DNA from: DASYYE01 sp035946955
GTDB taxonomy: Bacteria > Actinomycetota > Actinomycetes > Streptosporangiales > Streptosporangiaceae
NCBI GenBank assembly: GCA_035946955.1
Contig: DASYYE010000306.1
Location: 1 to 6,424 of the forward strand
Direction of reading: 5' to 3'
Length of the DNA stretch: 6,424 bases
Shown: positions 1-5,996 of the stretch, piece by piece
Layout of the letters: each line of letters opens with the position of its first letter
Numbering within the stretch: position 1 is the first letter of the stretch
Program-made: the position numbers and the translations under genes
The notes under the pieces: model-generated
Told to the model about the DNA's origin: nothing
The model's input: only the letters and a program-made list of their open reading frames with translations
Databases searched by the model: none

Positions 1-549
1 GCCCCCGAAGACCCGGGCGAACCCGGCATAGTCCAAACCCAGCCTGATCAGGCCCCCGCGGCTACCCGGCGGGGCCGCCGCGGTGAACGCCACCCCACCC
101 ACTCCAGCCGCCAGCGCTGCCGCGTGCGGCAGCACGCGGACCCGCACCGCGTGCAGCCCAGATGTGACCAGCTGTGCCCACACCGGGGTGCGCCCAGCGT
201 TCGACTGGGCACCCAGTGACCAGGGCTCCAGCGCCAGCGCGTGCCGCCCGGCCACCAGCGGCGCCGGGGGCGTGCCCAGCACCGCCGTGCCGGAAGCCGC
301 GCCCGGCCAGTGGTCATTACGCGGATAGCGCGTTGCGGCCGAACGCTGTGGCAGCCTTACCCTGCGCGGATGGAAGGCGCTAACCCCAAGCGCCGCATGC
401 GCTGCTGGTGGTGGCGCGCCAACCCTGCCGCTGCCGTGCTGGCCCGGCGGGGCTGACGCCCCCGCGGTGCCGGCGGCCAGTGCCACCGCGGCCGCCACCA
501 CAACCGCACGCCGCAGTGCCCCCCGCCACGCACGCGCGCAGCCAGCCAT
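1..549 (-). CDS. N-terminus of a secreted RHS-type / wall-associated protein (partial, runs off left edge)
   Basis: Read on the minus strand from ATG 549, the frame stays open for 183 codons to base 1, so the gene continues outside the window. An in-frame TGA at 555-553 sits just upstream, so 549 is the first possible ATG, and GAGGT (559-555) is a Shine-Dalgarno five bases before it. Residues 1-33 form a classical signal peptide: Arg-rich n-region (R6, R9, R13, R14), hydrophobic VVVAAAVALAAG core and an ASA cleavage site before P34. A Pro/Ala/Gly-rich linker follows. Residues of about 110-183 contain WSLG, then VRVRVLPHAAA, AAGVGGVAF and LGLDYAGFARVFGG. From memory of the family, this series (with a DYSSF..AYGG equivalent) lies in the N-terminal part of large actinobacterial RHS-repeat secreted proteins. 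RHS repeats themselves would lie outside the window. The gene is divergent from the large secreted-protein gene at 775. The frame and signal peptide are secure; the RHS assignment is by remembered similarity. Confidence 0.8.
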   Translation of the reverse strand, partial: MAGCARAWRGALRRAVVVAAAVALAAGTAGASAPPGQHGSGRVGAPPPAAHAALGVSAFHPRRVRLPQRSAATRYPRNDHWPGAASGTAVLGTPPAPLVAGRHALALEPWSLGAQSNAGRTPVWAQLVTSGLHAVRVRVLPHAAALAAGVGGVAFTAAAPPGSRGGLIRLGLDYAGFARVFGG

Positions 550-563
550 GCCTCACCTCACAT

Positions 564-585
564 TGCCGGGTTGGTTTCCCCGGCA
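564..585 (-). other. Hairpin in the leader of the minus-strand secreted-protein gene
   Basis: TGCCGGG (564-570) pairs perfectly with CCCGGCA (579-585) around an 8-base loop. It ends four bases upstream of the Shine-Dalgarno of the gene starting at 549, so in that transcript it would sit against the ribosome binding site. It could influence initiation or mRNA stability; no known riboswitch class is recognised. Confidence 0.4.
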
Positions 586-639
586 TGACGCAGCCGGGCA
601 CGCGTACCATAACCGCCATTTCAGCGCCCCGTACACACC

Positions 640-645
640 ATTATC
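640..645 (-). promoter_or_regulatory. Possible -10 box for the minus-strand gene at 549
   Basis: On the minus strand GATAAT matches TATAAT at five of six positions and lies within the AT-rich island of the divergent intergenic region. At 17 bases upstream the -35 hexamer would be TACCAG, which is poor. If used, the leader would be about 85 bases and include the 564-585 hairpin. Confidence 0.25.
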
Positions 646-684
646 GGTTACATTTTCATATACTGGTATTTTTACGTGCCTTCA

Positions 685-714
685 TTGACTTTGCCGGACG
701 CACCCAGCCATACT
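685..714 (+). promoter_or_regulatory. Candidate housekeeping-type promoter for the 775 gene
   Basis: TTGACT (685-690) and CATACT (709-714) are separated by 18 bases and match the TTGACA/TATAAT consensus at five and four positions. Predicted transcription would start near 721, giving a leader of about 54 bases. This lies downstream of an in-frame GTG at 676, which argues that the real start is ATG 775. Confidence 0.45.
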
Positions 715-774
715 CATGCGGCCGGGCGCCGGACGGGCGACGCCCTTCATCGGCGAAAGCGGGGATCTGCCGTC

Positions 775-1479
775 ATGCCCACCCGAGCCTTCATGCGCCT
801 GCCGCGCCGCGCCCTCACCTGCCTGCTCGCCCCGGCCCTGGCCATCGGCACGATCGCCGCCACAACACCGCCCGCCCACCACACACCCGCAGCACAGATG
901 CACGGCCGGGCACACCCAGGTACGCGCCCACCGCGGTCACCGCTGGCCCGGGCGCAGGCGCAGGCCAGTGCCACCCACCACCCCGTCCTCGTCACCTCCA
1001 TGACCACCCCGGACTCGGTCACCGCCGCCAACCCCAATAGCACGCTCACCCAGACCGAGACCCTGCAACCAACTCGCACTCTGCGGCACAGCATGTGGGT
1101 TCCCCTCAACCCGGCGCTCCGCCGGGGCCCGGGCCGCAGGGTCACCCCGGTGGCCACCGCCGCGCCGCTGACCCTGTCCGATGGCGGCACGGGTCCGCTG
1201 GCGGTCCTCGACGAGAACGGCTACACCCTCACCGTCACCTGGCCAACCCCGCTGCCCGCCCCTACCCTCGATGGCGACACCGCCACCTACCCCGATGTCC
1301 TGCCGGGCGTCGATCTGCTCGTCACCGACGACGGCCAGGGCGACGTCACCACCACCCTGGTGATCAGCAACGCCACCGCCGCAGCCAACCCCGCCCTCGC
1401 ATCGTTGCAGGTCAGCGAGTCCGCGCCCGGGCTGACCCTGTCAGAGGACTCCTGGGGCAGCCTGACCTGGGCAGCCTGA
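775..1479 (+). CDS. 5' piece as written: signal peptide plus N-terminal domain, prematurely stopped
   Basis: This frame yields 234 residues. The n-region carries R8, R11 and R12, the hydrophobic core is ALTCLLAPALAIGTIA, and a likely signal-peptidase I site lies near residue 29. C16 lies inside the core and does not sit in a lipobox, so a lipoprotein is unlikely. The last residues, WGSLTWAA, are encoded by the duplicated bases and are followed by TGA at 1477-1479. If stable, the product would be an exported fragment with none of the DNRLRE, FG-GAP or LamG modules. An alternative start at ATG 793 (M7) would keep the hydrophobic core but lose most of the n-region. Confidence 0.6.
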   Translation: MPTRAFMRLPRRALTCLLAPALAIGTIAATTPPAHHTPAAQMHGRAHPGTRPPRSPLARAQAQASATHHPVLVTSMTTPDSVTAANPNSTLTQTETLQPTRTLRHSMWVPLNPALRRGPGRRVTPVATAAPLTLSDGGTGPLAVLDENGYTLTVTWPTPLPAPTLDGDTATYPDVLPGVDLLVTDDGQGDVTTTLVISNATAAANPALASLQVSESAPGLTLSEDSWGSLTWAA

Positions 1480-1482
1480 CCT
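1455..1482 (+). repeat. Perfect 14-bp tandem duplication causing the frameshift
   Basis: GGGCAGCCTGACCT occurs at 1455-1468 and again at 1469-1482, followed by a partial third GGGC at 1483-1486. The extra 14 bases shift the frame by two. The same peptide, GSLTWAA, is encoded once in the upstream frame (then stop) and once in the downstream frame (then SPTADPVF), the signature of a recent duplication. The array could be lost or regained by slipped-strand replication. Confidence 0.95.
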
Positions 1483-4400
1483 GGGCCGCCTCGCCCACCG
1501 CCGACCCGGTGTTCACCGCCCCCGCGCCGCGGATGTGGGACTCCACCCCCCTCCCCGCCAGTGCTGACACCACCACAGAACCCGACGGGAGCGTCGTGGA
1601 CGCCGCCACCGGGTTCCCAGCGGCCTCCAGCCCCACCGCCCCCGGAACCGCCGCGAACGTCACCCAAGTCCCGGCCACCGTCACCGGCGACACCATCACC
1701 CTCGCCCCACCGGCCTCGGCGCTCACCGGCGCAGGCCTGACCTACCCGCTCTACATCGACCCCACCTTCTACCCAGACCCCATCGGCGCCCAAGCCACGC
1801 AATGGACCCAAGTGGACTCCGGTGCCCAGACCGACACCAGCGGCTGGCACGAGAGCAGCGACCTGCAGGTCGGCCAATGCCCCGCCAACATCACCCCACC
1901 CACTAACTCCTGCACCATAACCGGCACGAACGAGAGCATCGGCGAAGCACGGTCGTTCTTCCGCATGCCCCTGTCAGCGGACCTGGCCGGCGCCACCATT
2001 GAAAGCTCCGAGCTGTTCATGACCGATGTGGTCTCGGTCTATGCCGACTGCAAACCAGAGCCGACCGACCTGTGGACCACCTCGGTGATCAAGCCCAGTA
2101 CCGACTGGCAGCACCAGCCCACCAAAGAACAGTTCGTCCAGGAACAAGACTTCGCTTTCGGGCGTTCAGGGTGCCCTGCCCGCCCCAACAATGTCACCTG
2201 GAATACCAACGACGCCGTGCAGGACGCCGCTAGCACCATGACGACGTCCTCGGACATAACGTTCGGGCTCTACGCCAAGTCCGGCAGCGACCCCTACCAG
2301 TGGAAGCAGTTCTTGTCGGGCAGCAAGAACCTCACCATGACCACCACCTACACACTGCCGCCCGCCAAACCAGACCGGACCACCAGCCCGGGCGGGGCCT
2401 GCCAGCGCCAGCAGAGTGGCGCGGTGCAGATCGGCTATGACGACATCACCTTCTATGCCACCGTGTATGACCCCACTGACACCGGGAACCTCACCACCCG
2501 GTTCGTCATTGTCGACCCCAAGACTGGCAACACCGTCTACGACTCCGCCCAGCAGAACCCGCCCACCTCAGTCACCACCGGCGACGGCCAGCCCGCCCAG
2601 CTCACCATCCCACGCACTCAACTGGCCAGCCTCAACCCCTCCGGCAGCGGCGGCGCCTACACCTATTACTGGTACGCGGTGGTCACCAACCACTACCAGC
2701 AGCCCAGCCCCGCCCCCGCCGACTTCTGCTACTTCACCTACAACCCCAACGGGCCGCAGGCCCCGACTGTCAGTCCCACGTCGTTCACCGGCGCACTAGG
2801 CCAGACGGTCCAAGCCACCTTCGAGACACCCAACTGCGACCCCACCGGCGGCACGAACCCCTGCCCGGTCAGCTACACCTACCAACTTGGCGTCTCCCTG
2901 CCCGTCACCGTCTCCCAGGCCAACCCCTGCGGCACCCAGCCCCCCAGCAACAGCTGCGGCGCCCAATGGAGCAGCGGCACCCAGGCAACCGGGCCAGCAT
3001 GGACCGGCCCCATCACACTCACCGAGTTCGGCTACTCCCAGCTCACCGTCTACGGCCTCGCAGCCAGCGGCAACCGAAGCGAGGCAGCCACCCCCACTGT
3101 CGACGTCACGGCAGTCACCACGCCATATCCCGATGGGTACTTCACCGGCGGCGGCGGCCCCGACCTGCTGCTGGCCGACACCGGCAACACCACCGGCCTG
3201 TGGCTCTACCCCGGCGGCTACAAGCCAGGAACCCTGGGGACGCCCATTGACATCGGCAGCCTCGGCACCGCGGTCAACGGCACCGGCCATGACGGGCCGG
3301 GCGACTGGACCGGCGCGCACATCCTGCACGGCGACTTCAGCGGGCACGGCGTCCAGGACGTCATGGCCTACTATCCCTCAGTCCCCCACGCCGGGCTGGC
3401 GCAGATCATCGGCGGCAACGGCACCAGCGGCCCCCTCCAGCCGTACAAGCAGAACATCTGGTCAGTCCCCACCGGTGCGTTCGGCCCCACCAGCCCCCAG
3501 CCAGCAGGGGTATTCACCAACACCGCCTACGCCAACCCCTCTCCCAACGCCACCCAACTCGTCGCCGCTGGTGACGCCAGCCAGACGGGCACCGGATACC
3601 CCGACATCATCGGCATCCTCGGCGCACCCGGCAACGGCCCCTACCAGCTCGATCTGTGGACCGCCCAAGGGATCGCAAACTACGGCAGCAACCCACCCAC
3701 CTTCCTGTCCAGCTCCGGGCCAGACCACGCCGACACGAACTGGGCGCACTACACCCTCGCCACCGCCCAGCCAGGCTGCTACCCCCACGGCACCTGTAAC
3801 CCCGCCGCCACGGTGTTGTTCGCCCTCAACACCAAAACCGGCACCTTGTGGGAGTCCAGCAACCCCACCGGCTCCACCGCCCACCTGGTCGGCACCTCCG
3901 GCACCTGGACACAGGTAACAGTCCCAGTCTCGTGGGGGTCCAGCCCGCCCACCCTCGCCTCCGCCGACACCAACGCCAGCGGCCAGACCGAACTGTGGAC
4001 CGTCTCCGGCAACACCGCCACCTCCTACACGGTCACCGGCACCTCACCCAGCCTGGCCCTCACCGAGGAAGCCGCCAACCCGGTCAACCCGCCAGCCGAC
4101 GAATGGCCACTGAATGATGGCAGCAACCTCGCCCAGGGCACCTCGGCCTCTATCGCCACCGACACGACAAACAGCACCAACGCCGCCAGCCTCACCGGCA
4201 CCGGAGCCACCTGGGGTGGCGACACCTACTTCAACTACTTCAACACCTACATCAACCTCACCCAGCCGACTGACCCAGCCCAGACCAGCCAGGACAGCTA
4301 CCTCACCCCGTCCGCTGGCACCGTCCCCACCGCCGACGCCGACCCCACCATCTCCGTCTGGTTCAAGACCACCACCGCCGACGGCGTCATCGCCTCCCTC

Positions 4401-4826
4401 CAAGGCACCCCACTCACCCCCGGCACCTCCTCGGGCACCTACGACCCCGCCCTCTACATGGGTTCAGACGGCCACCTCTGCGCCCAGTGGTTCACCGGCA
4501 CCGCCAACATCGCGCCGATCGTCTCCGACTACCCGGTCGACGACGGCCTATGGCACCACGCCGTCCTCACCACCACCGGCACCGGCGACACCACAACCCA
4601 GACCCTCAGCATCGACGGCACCACCCAAACCATCCCCGGCACCAACATCACCCAAGAAGTCACCGGCGCCATCAAGTACCAGCCCGACCCTAACGGCAAC
4701 ACCAACCTCACCCTCGGCGCCGGCTACATCGGTGGCCTCTGGCCCGACCAGCCCAACTCGGCCGGCAGCAAGCCTGACTACTTCCAAGGCCAACTCGCCG
4801 ACACCACCTACACCAACGGGTCATAA
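1470..4826 (+). CDS. 3' piece: DNRLRE-like, Ig-like, FG-GAP-like and LamG-like domains
   Basis: This frame is open from 1095, but its codons before about 1470 only mirror the upstream piece in another frame; family-like sequence begins with GSLTWAASPT. YIDPTFY opens a DNRLRE-like domain, which includes SFFRMPLSADLAGATI and ELFMTDV and ends with the tryptophan and lysine of QWKQF. An Ig/FnIII-like part has an AYTYYWYAVVT strand and a later cysteine. The propeller part has GDFSGHGVQDVMAYYPS near restored residue 848, a metal-loop motif of FG-GAP type, plus degenerate blades (DASQTGTGYPDIIGI, DTNASGQTELWTVSG). The LamG-like part shows ISVWFKT, the DDGLWHHAVLT strand typical of LamG, LSIDG and YFQGQLAD near the end. 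Without its own signal peptide (first internal ATG at 1533), this half would not be exported. It ends almost immediately after the final LamG strand. Confidence 0.75.
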   Translation, partial: GSLTWAASPTADPVFTAPAPRMWDSTPLPASADTTTEPDGSVVDAATGFPAASSPTAPGTAANVTQVPATVTGDTITLAPPASALTGAGLTYPLYIDPTFYPDPIGAQATQWTQVDSGAQTDTSGWHESSDLQVGQCPANITPPTNSCTITGTNESIGEARSFFRMPLSADLAGATIESSELFMTDVVSVYADCKPEPTDLWTTSVIKPSTDWQHQPTKEQFVQEQDFAFGRSGCPARPNNVTWNTNDAVQDAASTMTTSSDITFGLYAKSGSDPYQWKQFLSGSKNLTMTTTYTLPPAKPDRTTSPGGACQRQQSGAVQIGYDDITFYATVYDPTDTGNLTTRFVIVDPKTGNTVYDSAQQNPPTSVTTGDGQPAQLTIPRTQLASLNPSGSGGAYTYYWYAVVTNHYQQPSPAPADFCYFTYNPNGPQAPTVSPTSFTGALGQTVQATFETPNCDPTGGTNPCPVSYTYQLGVSLPVTVSQANPCGTQPPSNSCGAQWSSGTQATGPAWTGPITLTEFGYSQLTVYGLAASGNRSEAATPTVDVTAVTTPYPDGYFTGGGGPDLLLADTGNTTGLWLYPGGYKPGTLGTPIDIGSLGTAVNGTGHDGPGDWTGAHILHGDFSGHGVQDVMAYYPSVPHAGLAQIIGGNGTSGPLQPYKQNIWSVPTGAFGPTSPQPAGVFTNTAYANPSPNATQLVAAGDASQTGTGYPDIIGILGAPGNGPYQLDLWTAQGIANYGSNPPTFLSSSGPDHADTNWAHYTLATAQPGCYPHGTCNPAATVLFALNTKTGTLWESSNPTGSTAHLVGTSGTWTQVTVPVSWGSSPPTLASADTNASGQTELWTVSGNTATSYTVTGTSPSLALTEEAANPVNPPADEWPLNDGSNLAQGTSASIATDTTNSTNAASLTGTGATWGGDTYFNYFNTYINLTQPTDPAQTSQDSYLTPSAGTVPTADADPTISVWFKTTTADGVIASLQGTPLTPGTSSGTYDPALYMGSDGHLCAQWFTGTANIAPIVSDYPVDDGLWHHAVLTTTGTGDTTTQTLSIDGTTQTIPGTNITQEVTGAIKYQPDPNGNTNLTLGAGYIGGLWPDQPNSAGSKPDYFQGQLADTTYTNGS

Positions 4827-4828
4827 CC

Positions 4829-4844
4829 CAGGCCAACCGGCCTG
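4829..4844 (+). other. Short hairpin directly after the LamG-protein stop
   Basis: CAGGCC (4829-4834) pairs with GGCCTG (4839-4844) around AACC. It begins two bases after the TAA and precedes a larger hairpin, so it may be part of a compound terminator or a 3' mRNA-stabilising element. Confidence 0.45.
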
Positions 4845-4848
4845 AGTT

Positions 4849-4878
4849 CAGCCCGAAGGCGTGAAAGCCTGCGGGCTG
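4849..4878 (+). terminator. Hairpin terminator of the LamG-protein gene
   Basis: CAGCCCGAAGGC (4849-4860) pairs with GCCTGCGGGCTG (4867-4878) at 11 of 12 positions, with one A/G mismatch, around GTGAAA. It lies 23 bases after the stop codon. There is no U-tract, which is common in actinomycete terminators. It also lies in the unrelated tail of the minus-strand DUF2637 fragment, so it may act in both directions. Confidence 0.65.
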
Positions 4879-5104
4879 GGCCTATGGATGGAGATTCGTA
4901 GACAGGTAGGGTCGGCTCGGCCACGATCATGCCGTCCACCGACAGTGGCGTGAGCGCGGCCACCCAGCCCGGCTGGCCGTGCCGGGCCACGAGCGTGTGC
5001 ATGTGCAGGTAAGAGACCGTACTGGCAATCAGCGCGAGCAGCGCCACGCACCCGATCGTGGTCCACCGGATCCACCGGTCGACCCTCGCGCTCACCGGCA
5101 GCCC

Positions 5105-5230
5105 TTAAGAACCAGTTCGCCGGTAATTGCAGGTATGTACGTAAGCGGCGACTCGCTCCCGGAGTCGCACCATTTGCCCATGCCCCGCTCCGACCTCGCC
5201 GCCCATGCCACTGCGGGCAGGCCGTTTCAA
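5105..5230 (-). pseudogene. Possible C-terminal tail of a gene upstream of the DUF2637 fragment
   Basis: A minus-strand frame ends at TAA 5107-5105, nine bases before the DUF2637 GTG, the close spacing expected of genes in one operon. Its last residues, MVRLRERVAAYVHTCNYRRTGS in two parts (MVRLRERVAAYV, HTCNYRRTGS), look like a basic helix. Further upstream the frame is antisense to the nucleotidyltransferase gene and is not believable. I do not recognise the family, so this is only a candidate remnant of the same mobile element. Confidence 0.25.
5148..5168. other. Perfect 7-bp inverted repeat upstream of the toxin-antitoxin genes
   Basis: GCGACTC (5148-5154) pairs with GAGTCGC (5162-5168) around GCTCCCG. 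It lies in the gap between the DUF2637 fragment and the mntA start. It could be a protein-binding palindrome, a weak terminator or chance in GC-rich DNA; there is no following T-tract on either strand. Confidence 0.35.
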
Positions 5231-5283
5231 GTGCCGAGGTACCACGGCGTGGCACGCGGCTCGGGTGGGATGTCGCCGTGTCA

Positions 5284-5289
5284 CATATG
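5284..5289 (+). promoter_or_regulatory. Possible -10 element for leaderless mntA transcription
   Basis: CATATG lies eight bases before ATG 5298, the spacing expected if transcription starts at the A of the start codon. No Shine-Dalgarno precedes 5298 or the alternative ATG 5310, so leaderless translation, common in actinomycetes, is reasonable. No convincing -35 box is seen. Confidence 0.3.
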
Positions 5290-5297
5290 CCTGCGGC

Positions 5298-5618
5298 ATG
5301 ATTGTTGACATGCGGATCCGGCCAGGCATCGAGGTGGATGACAGTGCGCTCGCAGACTTCTGCCTGCGACACCACATCGCGCGCCTTGCCCTGTATGGAT
5401 CTTCCCTCCGAGGCGACTTCACCCCCCGCAGCGACGTGGACGTGCTTGTCCAGTTCGACGCTGGCCATATCCCCGGGCTGCTGCGTCTCGCTGAGATGGA
5501 GATCGAACTGGGCAGGCTGATGGGAGGTGCCGAGGTAGAACTTCGGACGTACGAAGATCTGAGCCGGTTCTTCCGGGACGAGGTGAGGGCTTCTGCCCGC
5601 CAGCTCTATGCCGCCTGA
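5298..5618 (+). CDS. mntA: MntA-like minimal nucleotidyltransferase antitoxin
   Basis: A 106-residue cytoplasmic protein of the minimal nucleotidyltransferase (MNT) type. The catalytic GSX10DXD motif is exact: G34-S35, ten residues, then D46-V47-D48 in YGSSLRGDFTPRSDVDVLV. The third carboxylate is expected in the strand after the central helices, where this protein has VELRT (E81) in place of the usual D. The C-terminal LSRFFRDEV..A..LYA segment also fits the family. Characterised MntA proteins neutralise the partner HepT RNase by transferring AMP to a tyrosine beside its active site. Order and overlap with hepT support the same role here. The frame is open far upstream, but codons before 5298 do not resemble the family; ATG 5310 (MRIRPGIEVDD) is an equally possible start. 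The pair lies between mobile-element fragments, consistent with arrival as cargo. Confidence 0.88.
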   Translation: MIVDMRIRPGIEVDDSALADFCLRHHIARLALYGSSLRGDFTPRSDVDVLVQFDAGHIPGLLRLAEMEIELGRLMGGAEVELRTYEDLSRFFRDEVRASARQLYAA

Positions 5619-5961
5619 GGACGCTGTCCGCCTGCGGCACATGACGGAAGCGGCCACCAAAGCGGTCGAATTCGCGAAAGGCCACACCAGGGAGGATCTC
5701 GACCAGGACGAGCTCCTGCGGCTCGCCTTGACCAAGCTGATCGAGATCGTCGGCGAGGCGGCCAAGCACGTCAGCTCTGAAACCAGGGCTACATCGCCCG
5801 ACGTGTCGTGGTCCGCCGCGGCCCGCATGCGAGACCGCCTCATCCACCACTACTTCGACATCAACCTCGACGCGCTTTGGGCAACCATCACCGAAGACCT
5901 GCCGCAACTGCTCATGGCGCTGCATCAGCACAGCGACGGGGAGCCACACGCCGGCGCGTGA
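5608..5961 (+). CDS. hepT: HepT-like HEPN ribonuclease toxin
   Basis: A 117-residue, mainly helical HEPN-domain protein. The RNase motif RX4HXY is intact: R75, H80 and Y82 in MRDRLIHHYFDI. In characterised MntA-HepT systems R and H cleave RNA, with tRNA or mRNA reported as targets, and the tyrosine receives AMP from MntA, which silences the toxin. Also typical of the family are the LRLALTKLIEIVGEAAKHVS helix and DLPQLL near the C-terminus. ATG 5608 lies within the last codons of mntA, overlapping by 11 bases including the stop, with no good Shine-Dalgarno at normal spacing, so translation is probably coupled to the antitoxin. No frameshift or missing catalytic residue is seen; the module appears functional. 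Confidence 0.9.
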   Translation: MPPEDAVRLRHMTEAATKAVEFAKGHTREDLDQDELLRLALTKLIEIVGEAAKHVSSETRATSPDVSWSAAARMRDRLIHHYFDINLDALWATITEDLPQLLMALHQHSDGEPHAGA

Positions 5962-5981
5962 CAAGAGTCGAGCGCTGCACT

Positions 5982-5996
5982 GCCTGCCGTTCAGGC
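5982..5996 (+). terminator. Weak hairpin downstream of hepT
   Basis: GCCTG (5982-5986) pairs with CAGGC (5992-5996) around CCGTT, about 20 bases after the hepT stop. The stem is short and no T-tract follows, so it is a weak terminator candidate at best. Confidence 0.25.

Larger units (their letters stand above)
775..4826 (+). pseudogene. Secreted DNRLRE / FG-GAP / LamG multidomain protein, frameshifted by a 14-bp tandem duplication
   Basis: Removing one 14-bp copy at 1455-1482 joins the two frames into 1346 codons (1345 residues plus stop). Predicted order in the restored protein: signal peptide 1-29; Thr/Ala-rich linker; the N-terminal segment usual in large secreted actinobacterial proteins (GPLAVLDENGYTLTVTWP, DVLPGVDLLV, then VFTAPAPRMWDST) at about 140-260; a DNRLRE-like domain at about 322-525; Ig/FnIII-like segment at about 525-778; FG-GAP/VCBS-like propeller region at about 778-1100; LamG-like jelly roll at about 1102-1345. 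Such proteins are exported and thought to work at the cell surface in adhesion or glycan binding; no catalytic centre is visible. Paired cysteines in several loops fit an extracellular fold. Start choice: ATG 775 follows GGGGA (761-765) by nine bases and opens directly on the signal peptide. As sequenced, only a 234-residue N-terminal product can be made, unless the duplication is an error or reverts. Confidence 0.85.
4808..5095 (-). pseudogene. Truncated DUF2637 (Spd-type AICE transfer) membrane protein
   Basis: GTG 5095 is preceded six bases upstream by AAGGG (5106-5102). The frame encodes 95 residues. About residues 1-59 match the N-terminus of DUF2637 proteins closely: RWIRWTTIGCVALLALIA, SYLHMH, HGQPGWVAALTPLSVDGMIVA. 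These include the first membrane helix (about residues 13-27). DUF2637 proteins are encoded in conjugative-transfer clusters of Streptomyces-type plasmids and AICEs, where Spd proteins are linked to plasmid spread within the mycelium. The family normally continues with further helices and a region ending in a polar tail. Here recognisable sequence stops near base 4919 and the remaining codons run through the neighbouring terminator into the 3' end of the LamG gene. I read it as a mobile-element relic, tail to tail with the LamG gene. Whether the short product is made is unknown. Confidence 0.75.

Noticed and set aside
676..774. GTG 676 as the start of the large secreted protein
   Set aside because: It would put 33 unrelated residues ahead of a good signal peptide, lacks a Shine-Dalgarno and lies upstream of the candidate promoter at 685-714.
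408..1040. Plus-strand open frame of 210 codons across the divergent intergenic region
   Set aside because: It overlaps both signal peptides out of frame, crosses the AT-rich promoter island and has Arg/Pro/His-rich low-complexity composition typical of a GC-rich shadow frame.
1455..1485. Programmed ribosomal frameshift as the explanation for the split gene
   Set aside because: There is no slippery heptamer or appropriate downstream structure; an exact 14-bp duplication explains the frame change completely.
2887..3918. Plus-strand open frame of 343 codons inside the large gene
   Set aside because: Its product is almost only Pro, Ser, Thr and Ala and it lies fully within the frame encoding recognisable FG-GAP-like sequence.
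5305..5310. TTGACA as a -35 promoter box
   Set aside because: It overlaps the start codons of mntA and has no -10 partner at suitable spacing in the following GC-rich coding DNA.
4848..5843. Minus-strand open frame of 331 codons
   Set aside because: It is antisense to mntA and hepT and in the wrong frame for the DUF2637 fragment; no family features.
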